From: Saturnia japonica
Taxonomy: Eukaryota; Arthropoda; Insecta; Lepidoptera; Saturniidae
Assembly (NCBI GenBank): GCA_033032175.1
Contig: CM065318.1
Coordinates: 15,314,001-15,378,000, forward strand
Reading direction: 5' to 3'
DNA length: 64,000 nucleotides
Positions 27,401 to 37,120 of the stretch are shown here, one piece after another. Made by a program: the position numbers and the translations under genes. The notes under the pieces were generated by a model. That model did not search any database. It was not told where the DNA came from and saw only the letters and a list, made by a program, of their open reading frames with translations. Position 1 is the stretch's first letter; every line of letters starts with the position of its first letter.

Positions 27401-27409
27401 TTTTGACAT
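18240..27409 (-). CDS. Gene 1: lipid phosphate phosphatase (PAP2 / wunen family), five exons, 3' end unresolved
   Basis: Spliced minus-strand gene: 27409-27340, 25460-25309, 22201-22010, 19384-19217 and 18416-18240 (759 nt, 253 residues to the last donor). Family role: six-pass membrane enzyme removing phosphate from lipid phosphates such as phosphatidate, with its active site facing outside or the lumen. Seen: KX6RP motif (K126, R133, P134), SGH motif (S180, G181, H182), SRX5HX3D motif (S227, R228, H234, D238) and hydrophobic segments in the expected order. Each junction has GT and AG and keeps frame. Vertebrate LPPs are about 280-310 residues, so a short C-terminal exon is probably missing; read-through of the last donor gives VSCI then stop. 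Its paralog is gene 2 (49454-56988). The second intron carries a DD41D transposon. Family assignment is firm; orthology to Drosophila wunen or a specific PLPP is not tested. Confidence 0.92.
18645..18740 (+). mobile_element. tRNA-derived SINE, family A, 3' fragment
   Basis: GTATTTCGGCAGCTGCATTT to GGTCACATCGTCACTTCAAG is the 3' end of family A. It lies in gene 1 intron 4. Confidence 0.65.
18850..19052 (-). repeat. Helitron/LINE-like short repeat in gene 1 intron 4-adjacent DNA
   Basis: ACTAGCTGTGCCCGCGGCTT at the left and GCCGTTTCGGAGGAGTGCGA to ACACCGTGACACGAGATTTT at the right. The right block recurs at 42560-42620. Located between gene 1 exons 5 and 4. Confidence 0.5.
19217..19384 (-). 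CDS. Gene 1 exon 4 (catalytic motif C2)
   Basis: This phase 0/0 exon of 56 codons begins ICQP, has an extracellular or luminal loop with a second cysteine in YTC, and ends with KSFLSGHSSWAAYTMIYLA. SGH is motif C2 with the catalytic histidine H182. The residue before SGH is Leu, where many PAP2 proteins have Pro; this position varies among LPPs. The acceptor is TATAG and the donor is GTAAG. Confidence 0.95.
19425..19925 (-). mobile_element. Helitron-like remnant (repeat G), reverse copy
   Basis: GTAGTTATTTACATCCCGTA, ATATTGTTGACAATTC and AACAAACAGACAGACAAAAA mirror 7735-8221. It abuts gene 1 exon 4 in intron 3 (exon ends 19384). Confidence 0.5.
19931..20200 (+). repeat. Dispersed repeat E, copy with local tandem duplication
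   Basis: GAAAATGTTTGTTTGATCAT and GAACTGTCAGTCAGATTTGA open the match. At 20090-20135 ACCATGTAACCATGTAACC and GGAGTAACCGGAGCAGTAA are small tandem duplications unique to this copy. Just outside gene 1 exon 4, in intron 3. Confidence 0.5.
21548..21605. repeat. TA-rich palindromic microsatellite
   Basis: ACACTATATATATATATGTA and the surrounding bases are self-complementary, so it can form a cruciform or hairpin. Confidence 0.7.
21788..21970 (+). repeat. Dispersed repeat D, diverged copy
   Basis: AGAGGAGGTTCTCAATTCGA and TTTTACGGATGTTCAGCAA, then GAAGATATACTAGGGGTCTC, matching the family frame. It lies in gene 1 intron 3, about 40 bp from exon 3. Confidence 0.5.
22010..22201 (-). CDS. Gene 1 exon 3 (catalytic motif C1)
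   Basis: This phase 0/0 exon of 64 codons contains a membrane segment (about residues 100-124). It ends with AKNTIGRPRPHFFD, the KX6RP phosphate-binding motif. The acceptor is TTTCAG above 22201 and the donor is GTAAG at 22009-22005. The local GC content is well above the flanking introns. Confidence 0.95.
22583..22625. repeat. 21-bp tandem duplication
   Basis: ATTTTCTGTCACCAAAATTT occurs twice in direct succession; in gene 1 intron 2. Confidence 0.85.
22768..22985. repeat. Two-copy repeat I, copy 2
   Basis: From TTAGGATAGGTTTGACTTAT through GATATTGTTTGGTGATTTGA to AAAATCATACCCTTTTATT, same orientation as 13665-13870. In gene 1 intron 2. Confidence 0.6.
23174..23290 (-). repeat. Helitron-type reverse terminus fragment
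   Basis: ACTAGCTTTTGCCCACGACT opens a short repeat remnant in gene 1 intron 2. Confidence 0.35.
23666..24969 (+). mobile_element. Complete DD41D mariner-related (IS630/Tc1/mariner) transposon
   Basis: The 1304-bp element is bounded by perfect 32-bp terminal inverted repeats (23666-23697 and 24938-24969; outer bases CAAGGTGTCCAGAAAGGG) and by TA on both sides (23664-23665, 24970-24971), the target duplication of this superfamily. It holds one uninterrupted transposase frame. It sits in gene 1 intron 2 in the opposite orientation to the gene. Perfect terminal repeats plus an open frame point to a recent, possibly still competent insertion (inference). Confidence 0.95.
23782..24882 (+). CDS. 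DD41D transposase, intact, 366 aa
   Basis: This transposase of the IS630/Tc1/mariner superfamily would bind the terminal repeats of 23666-24969 and perform cut-and-paste transposition into TA. Seen: N-terminal helix-turn-helix region (about residues 8-55), GRPR linker (65-68), second helix-turn-helix (about 73-115), then the catalytic domain with D155 (FSDEANFH), D250 (WFQQDGATCH) and D292 (LSPLDYF). There are 41 residues between the second and third Asp by hand count, the spacing described for DD41D (rosa/VS-like) elements. The start is the first ATG giving the family-typical MEQYSG N-terminus. No internal stop or frameshift; the length is normal for the family. The subfamily name needs a phylogeny. 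Confidence 0.93.
   Translation: MEQYSGTHRAFCVRAYYRNGDSIVTAQRLYRAEYRTRHAPSNDSIRKWIRIFENTGATGKIQNSGRPRSVLDEETIEEVEASVRQNPSLSIRKRSQALNIKKSSLHSILKKDLHLKAYKIQLVQELKDTDYANRLNFANEMLQRFNKFNNILFSDEANFHLNGHVNKQNCRYWAVEYPRRKHERPLHSPKVVVWAAMSAKGIIGPYFHEDQRGRTINVNSDRYCYKLRNFLVPVLQEFAGFNSRTWFQQDGATCHSSNDSMEVVNELFPNKVISRRGNINWPPRSLDLSPLDYFAWGYLKSKVYQNNPTNLTQLKQNIRSEMAAISIAMCQRVIANLRFRLEECQQRNGHHLDNIIFSKIILQFIC
25309..25460 (-). CDS. Gene 1 exon 2 (TM1 end, first luminal loop, TM2)
   Basis: This 152-nt exon encodes a conserved LPP-family loop, with WEPFERGFFCGDESLMFPYR followed by a hydrophobic stretch (LVLRLVGLALPILA). The acceptor is CAG next to 25460 and the donor GTAAG is at 25308-25304. It has exactly the same length and phases as the gene 2 exon at 56837-56988, where the loop reads [20 protein letters not shown]. 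Confidence 0.93.
25600..25680 (+). repeat. Lepidopteran-type short retroelement fragment
   Basis: GCGTTGCAGATGTTCATAGG, GGTAACCATTTACCATCAGA and GAGCCGTCTGCCTG form a block I recognise as recurrent in lepidopteran genomes. It adjoins gene 1 exon 2. Confidence 0.4.
26466..26768 (+). repeat. Dispersed repeat E (Helitron-like or LINE remnant)
   Basis: TCTATACTATATTAGTAAAA at the left, then GGAGCGGAGCAGTAACCATG and CGTCGAGCCGGTGC. Shared blocks (GAGCAGTAACCATG, CTGGCAAG, TAGACAAGTACG) recur at 3965-4760, 19931-20180, 31905-32115 and 57612-57895. In gene 1 intron 1. Confidence 0.5.
27340..27409 (-). CDS. Gene 1 exon 1 (start codon, N-terminus)
   Basis: The ATG lies at 27409-27407 and 23 codons follow (MSKDDVSVNLLRKVVVDCFL then MGG). 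The exon ends with one base of a split codon at a GTAAG donor (27339-27335). Joining to exon 2 restores a leucine codon and completes the first membrane segment. The start was chosen as the first ATG that opens a frame continuing into exon 2. Just upstream the minus strand reads TTTCATTTAG then AAAATG, which resembles a splice acceptor, so this may be the first coding exon rather than the first transcribed exon. Confidence 0.85.
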
Positions 27410-27535
27410 TTTCTAAATGAAATTTAACCTGGTGGTTGGCGACTCGCCGTGCTACTTGTTCCTTCACACTGACCAAGAAAGCGCGGTCCACTTCACTTAT
27501 GTAGTATCGCTCTATCGGTACCTATATAACAGGCT
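27410..27535 (-). promoter_or_regulatory. Candidate 5' UTR and core promoter of gene 1
   Basis: Upstream of the gene 1 ATG the minus strand has a TATA-like TATATAG near 27523-27529 and an arthropod-type initiator TCAGT at 27472-27468. Their spacing (about 50 nt) is longer than the usual 25-35, so both cannot belong to one canonical start. A splice-acceptor-like TTTCATTTAG directly before the ATG allows the alternative that the real promoter lies farther upstream. Confidence 0.3.
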
Positions 27536-27900
27536 CTGATAACAAGCACCACGAGGAAAGTCGGAATGGGGGAGTTCCAATAATATTATTTATTAAACTT
27601 TTATTTATAGAAGTTTATTATCGCAATACGCACAAATATTGTTTTGAATTAAATAGAGAAGCGAATGAAATAATAAATAAAAATATTAAACTTATCAGAT
27701 AGCTTCTTGACAATAAATGGTGCACAATATATATGTTTCTTTTAAGACATTTTCATTTACTTAATATACTAAAATAACAAGACACTGGGTGTTAAATATT
27801 GTAAAATATTCTTAACAATTATAACGTAACTCAATTACCATGGAAAAAAGATTTCTGTATCTCAATTACACTAATCCTTCCTTCCACCAACTCGCCACCT

Positions 27901-28444
27901 TATTTTTTTTTTTTTTTTTTTTGTTAACGCGGAGTGGAAAACCCGTCATGGGTACACACTCGAATTGGGGGGTCGAGTGGTTATGTGAGAGTCCTACTCA
28001 CTAAAAAACTCCGCGGTGTATAACCGCCCCATAATGGGGCGACGCGGGCACTGCGCTGGCATTCTGCCGCGCCGCCCCGGGGGCCGGCCCGGCTAACCGG
28101 GCCCCGGCCTAATTAGGAGACAGCTATGTACACCCGATAGCCGTCTCCTCCGCCTGCCGAACCAGTGCAATGAGGAGAACGGGCCCCCCCCATCCCGTCT
28201 CCTCTGGTTCGGCTAGGGTGGCGGGAGTTGACGGATAAACCGCCTCCTCCGGCCACCCCCTCGTCTTTGGCGGAGAGGGCCGCTCAGGGGATCCCCCTCG
28301 CGTACCCTCTCCGCAGCCTCCTTCTGCGAGATAACCTCCTCGCAGAAGGAGGCCATCTCCGTCCATGTCGTCTCGCTGCCGACCATGGCTTTCACCACGC
28401 TCGGCAGCGAGAGATCTCCTCCAACAGCTACGGCCAGAGTGCGG
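27901..28444 (-). mobile_element. 5'-truncated R1-clade-like LINE with 16-bp target duplication
   Basis: A GC-rich insert in AT-rich DNA. The direct repeat CACCAACTCGCCACCT flanks it at 27885-27900 and 28445-28460. A T-run at 27903-27922 is the poly(A) tail of a minus-strand copy. The minus-strand frame near 28450-28213 reads SLPSVVKAMVGSETTWTEMA then SFCEEVISQKEAAERVREGD and an Arg-rich tail, the C-terminus I associate with R1-clade ORF2 proteins in Lepidoptera. Only this end plus the 3' UTR is present, so the insert is dead on arrival. A target duplication and poly(A) tail show target-primed reverse transcription. Confidence 0.88.
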
Positions 28445-28460
28445 CACCAACTCGCCACCT

Positions 28461-31400
28461 ATCGGATCCTCATACAACTATAAACCATAGTTTCGAAAAT
28501 ACAAAATATATTATATTATGTACCTAAATATTAACTCAATCACTAACAGACTTGCAAAATATTTTTATATCTAAGATTGTATTCTATTAATATTTATAAA
28601 AACTGATACAGTATCTGTTAACGGAGGTTTATATAAACTAACCCATAAACGCATTTTTTTCTTTCATTAAAAGTATTGTAATGTAGACTTAAAAGTGTAT
28701 AATATATAGCTTGAATTTACTTTACCAATTTGCATTTAAGGGTTAATAATTTGCTATACCCTATTTTGGGTCCATATATTCGGATAATTTACCATATATG
28801 AACAAATGTACACATACTTGTACAAGTAAGTATCAATTGAATGCTTAGCTCAACTGTACTTTGACCTATCTTTGTAACTCAGCTTTACCCTCTTAGTTAA
28901 ACACTGATAAGGAATTTTTCTCATATCAATCTAGCGTAAATTAATTAGCTTTATCAGACTTTATAGTTTCCGTATGTCAACAGCAATCTGTTAGCGATTT
29001 ACAACCATTTTAAATTGATATATTAACGTTATGATCTTCAGAATGTAATTCTCGATTGCTGAGGATAGGTTTTTTTTGTAAGCCGATCCTGAGCTAATCT
29101 CGTCCAGGTTTGACTTGCAACTTTAACAATATCGTCCACCCGATGTAGCCTAGCCTACCTATCCTACCTACCTATCCTAGCTGGTGGGTATCCGATTCCT
29201 CATTAACCCATACGTTTGATAATTAGGTGCGTTAACCCGAGTCATATCAGCGATTTCAAACGCAAAAAATAATTATTTATTCCCATATTTATGCTACCTC
29301 TCAATAATATGGTGGTACAGGAATAATTTTGAAACAATATATATCAAATCTAGTCCACATATTTGCACAATTCATAATAAGGATTTTTTTTAATTATATT
29401 TATCAACACGTTGGATAAAGATGATCGTAATTTCGCGAATTATTTGCCGATATCCTTTACTTAAATATTATAAGCCGTTGTATTACTATCATGTCGCTTT
29501 AGCGTGAATATTTACTGTGTGCTATAAAATAATTTCATGATTGCCAATACTTAATAACGCATAGGGTTTTTGTATATTATACTATAACTCAATAAAAATG
29601 ATGAATAGGTTAACAAAGCCAGGATGAAAAAAAAACTCATACAACACGCAATAAATAATTGAATTTCAATTGTCCACAGATTTGTAGATAATATAAGAAT
29701 ATTTGTAGGTAATAACATGGTTTAATTTTTGTTTAATTTTCAACCTAAACCTAGTAATTTCTGTGAAGTTTTCTCAAAAAGTACCTAGCGAAAACTAAAT
29801 GTGTGGCTTGAACGAAAAGAAAGGTCAACCCCTATTAATTTTCATAAGTTGGTGATTTTTAAAATATTTTACGTTAATTTCTTTATTTCTTATTTTCACA
29901 CAAACTTTAGGATATTACATTATTTAAGATAAATGGTTCCTTACTTCATACATTTTCTTGTACTTATTTCGGTTGCATAGAAAATCAATTTTAAGCTGCT
30001 CGTAGTTTATCCGGATGATCATTTCATTTTCCACTCTTAAGGCTTGGTTTATCAAATACTGTAAAATTTATACGACCTACCTATCTATTTATATGTAACA
30101 GTTTAATATTAAATGTTCTATTAAATTTAAACAATTATCTAATATTTAAAATAAACTTCAAAACCAATACATAAAATTTCCATACAAACTTTCTTAATTC
30201 TTTTCACTTTCTAAAATTGGATGTTCATATCCCCGACTGTAAGACGTAAAATTATTGTTACGTTAGCATTGAATCTATATAAAGAGAGGTAAGGCATAGA
30301 GAAATTTCTTTGAAGATTTATCTCTACTTGGGGCAGTCCGACTGGTGGAATACCCTACAAAAGATCGCTGCCGAATAACCTTGAATTGTGTTCCTGTAGT
30401 GAGTTACGTATGATTTCCAGAACTTGGTATTCCTGTATCCCCTATTACAAGTCCATAGGCTTTAGCAGCAGGCCGTATGCTTGTTTGCTCCCTTATTATA
30501 AAAAAGAATGTATATACCTACCTATTATTATTATTTTAAAAAAATAGGACAACCTTTTCCAATGATAATAATTAGCTATTGGAATTCTTGAAAAGCTAGT
30601 GCTAAGCGCATGCTCATCGTCGATCAAAGTTGTTATCATCGCGTGATTCCGATGTGACAAAAGGCTTTAATCAGGACACACCTCTTTTCTACATCAACTA
30701 ATCAACTAATCAACCAACTAATCGGAAACACGTTAGATAAAGCTTAACAAACATTGAAAAAAAATTAGGACGCTGTATGTTTTTCATGGTAAATTGTATT
30801 GTGTTCAATTTACAAGTTTTAATAATAATGTTTTTTTGTTATTTATATCAATATTGAGAATTAATGATCGACAATACAAAAGCAATAATGTTTTTTTAAT
30901 ACTTAAACACACAAATAACCCTACAAAAATAATCTATTTATTGTGGTAATTCCAATAAGCGCAAACACGATACTTCTACTGTAAGTTGGTGAGAAGTTGG
31001 GCAGATTCTAGATGATGCTGCAGCATCAGGCCAAGGTAACCATGTTCTTCTAATATAATTGAACTAACATCTTTCTTTCTCTATTAGCAGGGTGGAAAAA
31101 GAAAAATCTTACATCAAAAAATTAAAGTAGTTTAAGTTAGGCTCATTGTAAAAACGTAGAACCGTTTTAGACGCCAAATTTTTTTAAAATAACATTGGCT
31201 GTTCTCAACTTCTAAGATTGTTTAAAGTTCGAATCCCCTTATGTCCTCTTCTATATACTATACCCGCCATTTAGACCTAGGTTCATTCATTCCTAGGTTC
31301 TGCAAGATCCTGAATAGCTCTAGTGATATATTTATGTGTATTGGTGCATCTATACTAGCGGTATACAAACTTGTAAGAAGTACTGAATAATAGTTTTTTT

Positions 31401-31904
31401 AAATGATTTCCATCTTGATTTTGGAGTGTATAAAATGAATTAAATTAATAAAATTAACATAATAAAAAATATTCATGCGGCGTTTGTCTGTAAAGAATTG
31501 TTACATTTAGCGTAGTCGATAAGTCACATTATTTTATTTTAATATTATATTAGTGTAAGCAATTGTAGACAAACTTTTATAAATAAATAAATATACAGAA
31601 TACAAAATTTCAACTCGATATGTCCTGTGGATTATGGTTACAACCTTTCCTCAATTGATAATTTTCAAACGGCTGAAAAGATTTTCTTAAATAGCTAAGA
31701 ACAATCGTGATCAAGAAGTTATCTTTCAAACAAAAAGAACTAAATCAAAATCGCATCAATCATTTGTAAGCTATGATGCCATAGATAGATACACAGAGAT
31801 ACACAAGTTAAACTTATGGCTGTTGCTTCGGGAGCTTAAAAAAGGAATATTTGGTATCTGGTTAGTCAATCTGTGAAAGTTGAAACACAACCCGCATTCC
31901 CTCT
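28461..31904. other. Intergenic, AT-rich
   Basis: Apart from repeat H at 30300-30480 and short CCTACCTATC-type repeats near 29150, nothing recognisable is seen on either strand. Confidence 0.55.
30300..30480 (-). repeat. Dispersed repeat H, reverse copy
   Basis: CTACTTGGGGCAGTCCGACT and CAAAAGATCGCTGCCGAATA are the complement of repeat H; CCCCTATTACAAGTCCATAG lies at the far end. Confidence 0.5.
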
Positions 31905-32115
31905 CTCTGGAGCTACCTGTCAGATTTGAAAATGTATTAAGGAAGGTTACAAGCTAGATAAAATAGCTTTAACGCTGCAACTTTGAGGAGCCGTGCAGTG
32001 ACCTTTAACGTCAAGTAATCTGGCAAGTTGTAAGTGAAAATTCCACGGTTGAGTATACGGCGCGGCGCGGCATTTTGATGAAGAGTTGGTCGAGTAAATT
32101 TAATGTGGGTGAAAC
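31905..32115 (+). repeat. Dispersed repeat E, copy
   Basis: AGCTACCTGTCAGATTTGAA, GAGGAGCCGTGCAGTGACC, AATCTGGCAAGTTG and AGAGTTGGTCGAGTAAATTT match repeat E. Confidence 0.5.
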
Positions 32116-32511
32116 CTTGATTATATAAATTACGATTTTACTACACACAAATGATTTTACATCGATGTCATATTATCATAATCAACGCGTTCCTGTCCTC
32201 TCGACCGTGAAAGAAATCACGTGAGGAAAACCGCATACCACAAAACGTGTTTAATAAATTGGAAAAATGCTTCAATTAGTGGAGTTTGTCATGGTAGTTG
32301 TTGAAATAACAATTACTCTTTGTTCTGAAATAACCTCGGATCCGATAAATACGAAAGGTGAGGATTTTACCGGCTACGCTACGAAGAAGATTATATAGTA
32401 CTAAAATTTTCATAAATAATATTATGTATAACTTACCTAATAATGTTAATAATAATAATGCCTAATAATAATGTTGTGTTTTGCATAAGTATTACCTAAT
32501 ATTATTAAGTG

Positions 32512-32690
32512 AGCAATTCTTGTTTAAATATGCAATTAGTTTCTCCGAAACGGCTGCAACGATTTGGATAAAACTTTGTATTTATATAATGTTTTACATT
32601 CCAAGTTTATCGGTGTTTTTCTTTTGTTTTGATTTCGTAAGACATCGAGTGTAGCTCGCTCTACCTTATAATAATATTAGCATTATAATA
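32512..32690 (+). repeat. Dispersed repeat F, copy adjoining mariner copy 1
   Basis: AGTGAGCAATTCTTGTTTAA and TTTCTCCGAAACGGCTGCAA match repeat F. The copy runs up to the left end of the mariner at 32694, which probably landed in or beside it. Confidence 0.5.
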
Positions 32691-32693
32691 ATA

Positions 32694-33973
32694 CGTCTTT
32701 ACCTATGAAATTGCCGTTCTGCAGTACTGGCTATTTCAAATCAAAATAATTTTTGTTTGGCTAAGAGTTCTAATTTGAAATTAATTTTATTTTAAAAACA
32801 TGGAATTCTTTTTCCAAAACTAGTCATTTGTTTATTGATTAGTGTTACATTTTCATCGCATTTCAATTTTTTTTGTCATCATGGATACGTTAAAAATTCG
32901 AGTAATTATGGAATATGAGTACCGTCGTGGCAGCAACGCGGCACAAGCGGCACGCAACATTAACGACGTTTACGGAGCTAACACTACAAACCAACGCACC
33001 ACCTGTTATTGGTTTGCTCGCTTCCGTTCTGGGAATTTCGACCTGAAAATGAACCTGGCGGTCGTGCGAAGACTTTGATCGACAATGACGAATTAAAGGC
33101 AAATGTGGAAGCTGATGATACACAATCTACGGCTGAATTAACAGCAGCTTTCGACGTTAGCGTCAAAACAATATTGGTCCATTTGCGTCAAATTGGCAAG
33201 GTAAAAAAGCTTGACAAATGGGTGCCCCACGAACTCAATGATCGCCAGCGCGAAGTACGCGTCGAGACGTGCGTTGCACTGCTCAACAGACACACAAATG
33301 AAGGAATTTTGAACCGCATTGTTACCTGCGATGAAAAATGGATTCTGTTTGGTAACCGCAAGCGCTCAGCAAGTTGGTTGGATCCTGGTTCAACACCTAT
33401 ACAATGCCCTAAACGAAAACTTACCCCTAGAAAAGTGATGGTCACTGTTTGGTGGTCTAGCGCCGGTGTGATTCATCACAGCTTCTTACCAAACGGGGTG
33501 AGCATTACTGCAGATGTGTACTGTGAAGAACTGAACACAATGATGGAGAAACTGGCACATCTCCAACCAGCATTGGTCAATCGCTCGTCTCCGCTGCTCC
33601 TACACGACAACGCGCAACCTCATACTGCACAGCAGACGGTCTCCAAGTTGCAAGAACTGGGATTGGAAGTTCTCCGTCATCCGCCCTACTCACCAGACCT
33701 TGCGCCTACAGACTACTACTTTTTCCAGAATTTGGATAACTCCTTGGCTGGAAAAAAATTCAATACCCGAGAGGCAGTACAAAATGCCTTTGAAGAATTT
33801 GTTGCCTCCCGTCCAGCTGATTTCTTTAAGAAGGGCATCAATAAACAGCCACTGCGCTGGCAAAGATGCATTGATTGCATGGGTGATTAGTTCGATTAAT
33901 ACAAATAAAAAATACATGAAAAAAATTCGTTTAAATTTTTTCATACAAAACGGCAATTTCATGGGTAAAGACC
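32694..33973 (+). mobile_element. Mariner (DD34D) copy 1, full length, inactivated
   Basis: The 1280-bp element has terminal inverted repeats reading (G)GTCTTTACCTATGAAATTG inward at the left and its complement at 33943-33973. TA precedes the left end; the right flank has decayed to AA. It is a near-copy of 54005-55253 but carries about 30 extra bp in the left untranslated region. The transposase is frameshifted (see 32881-33890). It lies between the two phosphatase genes. Confidence 0.93.
32881..33890 (+). pseudogene. Mariner DD34D transposase, frameshifted
   Basis: Starts [20 protein letters not shown] and runs in frame to about 33050, where one A is missing from an A-run compared with the sister copy. 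The rest of the protein is open in another frame to 33890. Visible motifs: WVPHEL, CDEKW (first Asp), LLHDNAQPH (second Asp) and [10 protein letters not shown] (third Asp, 34 residues later, hence DD34D). The stop TAG at 33888 comes three codons before that of the sister copy. Proteins of this group are often labelled SETMAR-like because the human SETMAR gene contains a mariner transposase; there is no SET domain here. Confidence 0.92.
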
Positions 33974-34499
33974 AAATATTAATTAAAGATTAAAATATTT
34001 GTCTTACAATAATTACATAAAAAATAGTAACGATTGGCTTATGAATTTTAATTAATTAATTTACTAAGTATTATGTTTCAGATAATTATAAGGAATAAAT
34101 TTTAAAATATAAAAAAATCATTAAAAAAATGCTTGTGTTATCTGTCAATTTAATTAAGTAGATACATATTTACGGAATTGTTACATAAATAAATTAAAAA
34201 TAGGCAGTCATTGAGGATTGTGAAACTGAAGTGAAAAATTAAAAACAATTAATTAACACTGTAAATAACGCGTAATGCATATATTAAATGAAGATATCGT
34301 GATATTTTTTTTCTTTTTAGTAAGTAAGGAGTAAAACAAAAAAAAAATGGTAAAAATATATCTAGTAGTTTTTGCGTGATACGCGCACAACAGCAAACCT
34401 CTAAAATTTTATTTATATAGACTAGTTGCGCCCCACGGTTTCTCCTGTGTTAATATTACCCGACAAACACCGCGCCGCTAAGCAGCCATCATCATTTTA

Positions 34500-34860
34500 T
34501 CGTTCTCACTTAGATTGATTTAGATAGAAAAGCAGAAACGTGTAAATTACGTAAATGAACCCCAACATGACAAACGATTTGATAACAAGGAGGTTAATGT
34601 GATAAGGAAGAGACCGCGAGTATCGCGACGCACCACGCCCACTCCACGCGCGCTGCGAACATGCGACACGCACTGTCACATTTGCTGACGCAGTTTCGCT
34701 TATCACTGAATTATTTCTTTAGCATACAGCTATAGGAATTAAACTTCGAACCAATTCTTTAATCATTTCTGTTATATCTAGGCTTATCATACGTCGGTGT
34801 CCCGTCCGGTTTGTTAGGTAATTTGTTCCGGCTGTTTCGTAGAGACTCACGGAGTCTGTT
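34500..34860 (-). promoter_or_regulatory. GC-rich island, candidate upstream promoter
   Basis: An isolated GC-rich patch with an initiator-like TCAGTGA on the minus strand near 34703-34709, followed downstream by CG-rich sequence (CGCGCGTGGAGTGGGCG). Because gene 1 exon 1 may have an upstream splice acceptor, this is a possible distant 5' UTR exon or promoter. There is no direct splice evidence. Confidence 0.25.
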
Positions 34861-34917
34861 GCGGACCTATTGATTTATACTTTCTGTACAGATTTTGTTA
34901 TATTTGTTTCATTTTTA

Positions 34918-35113
34918 ACCGTCTTCAAAAAAGACGGAGGTCAATTTTTTAATGGATGGATGTTCAGCCACAGCTTCTTTATTTATGTATCAATTTGGAT
35001 GATTATTTTTTTGTTGTTTAAGAGATATCTCAAGAGTGGTCCTATTTTAGTTTCATATGCATTGAACCTTCAACTTCGAAGATACATCTGGGAACATCTC
35101 AAAACCATTGAAT
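34918..35113 (+). repeat. Dispersed repeat D (ACCGNCTTCAAAAAAG type)
   Basis: ACCGTCTTCAAAAAAGACGG opens, and CTTCGAAGATACATCTGGG is near the end. The same family occurs at 55930 and 21788 (+) and at 35911 and 61871 (-). It contains a by-chance open frame and no gene evidence. Confidence 0.6.
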
Positions 35114-35910
35114 TCGGTTTCTCTTTTTTGTAAAAAAATTGCCTTGTTATTTATAATGTGCTCGATGTTAAATTTTCTAGACACTTTAATCAACCACTCC
35201 CTTCAAGCTTTCATTCTAAATTCGCAGCAGCTGCTCAAACTCCCGTCCAGGGTTAGAGCTTTATTGTTATTGTAAGCCTAGTTATATCTCTACCAATGGG
35301 GAAACGCGTCTTCCTAAAGGAATACCCATGTATAATTATTATGTACTAAGCCAGGCCACAATGCATGCATAAATATTATCTTTATGTAAACCATTAAAAG
35401 ACCATATAAGTTGATAGTAATTCAACACACGACCTAATAACGCTCTTGTTTTTACTGATATCTTACGACACAGTTCATATATTACTTATTTGTACCTACT
35501 TTTTCCTTACATTTAATAACCGACATACTTTATAAGTATACCAGCTGTAGCCCATGGTATTTATTACCTGCGTTAAATGTATTCGACAAACTCGGCAACG
35601 CAGTTGTCATCGCTTAAATTATTTACGTCGGAAAACAGCTTGATAATCCCGGGAGAATTTTTTATCCATAAAACCTCTTAAACGGTGCGGTTCGATAATT
35701 TAACCAGAATTGAGATTGAAATTACAAGGTCGCATCATGTTTAGCCACATTTCGTTACACGAGAGAGAAGAAAGAAAGAAAAAACAGCTTATACATTGTT
35801 TATCTAATGCAGAGTACAAGCTATCCGCGTCTTCATTTTCTTTGTTTAACGCGCAATTTGTTTTTTAAATTTAATTCGATACAAGACAATTATTTCTCAA
35901 AAAATAAAAC

Positions 35911-36121
35911 CAATTTTAGTGATTTTGAAGAGTTCCCTGGTTATCTTCAAAGTTAAGGTTCAAAGTCAATTAAATTAAAATGGGTCCGTCCTTTATTGTA
36001 CCCGTTATACAACAAAAAAATAATTATCCAAATCGGTTCATACAAAAAGAAGCTATGGCTGAACATACTTTAAAAAAAAATCGAATTGAGTAACCCCGCT
36101 TTATTTTTGACGTCGGTTAAA
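35911..36121 (-). repeat. Dispersed repeat D, reverse copy
   Basis: Runs from GTGATTTTGAAGAGTTCCC to GACGTCGGTTAA. Together with 34918-35113 it forms a widely spaced inverted pair. Confidence 0.6.
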
Positions 36122-36392
36122 AAAATAAATCTAACAGTCACTCGTTTGCAAAATAAAAAATTAACGTCAGCGAACACATTGTTTTGAACAAACAAGTTGT
36201 TTTATCTACTACTGTGATATTATCTATTCAGGAAAATGGAAAATAGATATTATCATAATATGTATCGAATACATTTAGTTATAGGCGTCAATACAAGTTG
36301 ACAAACTCTACCTTCATCCTTTGTCTTATGTTGCACAAAGTAAATTTAATAGACTAGTTGCCTGTACGAATATATCTTGCATTTTATAGAAT

Positions 36393-37120
36393 ACTAGCTG
36401 ACCCGCGCAACTTCTTCTGCGTTATATAAAAGAGAGAGAGAGTTAGAGAGAGTGGGTCGTAAGCACCTATAATAAAATTCTAAAGGATTTTTGTTTTATC
36501 TATGAACCATTTGAGCACCATTCGCTCTCCTCTCCCCACATGACCGCCTTCCACATCATTCCGCATAATAAAAATGCGCGCGCGGTACTTGACCGTTATT
36601 TTGCTGCGGAGATATTTTAAAACTGTGATATCTCCTAAGATATTCATTGAAATCAATCGATGTCAAGGACAATTTTGTTCAAAATTAAATACTTTTGATA
36701 AATAACGTATTCATTTTGATAAGAATTGATACTATGTTTATAAAAACACCTTCGCAAATAATGCATTATTTTAGAACAAATTTTATTACCATAATAAAAA
36801 AGGTTATATTGAGTCAACCTTAACAGATAGACATATGCTATCGCGGACTTTTTTAGAACTTTTTAACAAAAATAATTCCATTATAGAGGATTGTTGCGTA
36901 ACTTTAACCATTAACGCAACGGACGCAATGAAAGCTCTCAAAAGGAATACATTTTCCCCGTTTTCGCAACATTTTGTCATTGATGCTCAGTTCCTATTGG
37001 TAGTGACATGATGTTATATTATAGCCTATAGCATTCCTAAAACTAAAACTAAAACAATTTTCCCATTCGAACAAGTAGTACCTGAGATTAGCGCGTTCAA
37101 CCAAACAAACTACAAACTCT
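36393..37120 (-). mobile_element. Helitron-like or RTE-like repeat, reverse orientation
   Basis: Opens ACTAGCTGACCCGCGCAACT, the complement of a CTAG-type terminus. It includes a GA microsatellite (36424-36447) and ends with CCTGAGATTAGCGCGTTCAA near 37082-37101, a block common in lepidopteran repeats. No coding sequence seen. The class is uncertain. Confidence 0.45.

Noticed and set aside
28124..28477. 117-codon minus-strand frame and 99-codon plus-strand frame in GC-rich DNA
   Set aside because: They are shadows of the R1-like LINE end; the meaningful frame is the one with SFCEEVISQKEAAERVREGD.
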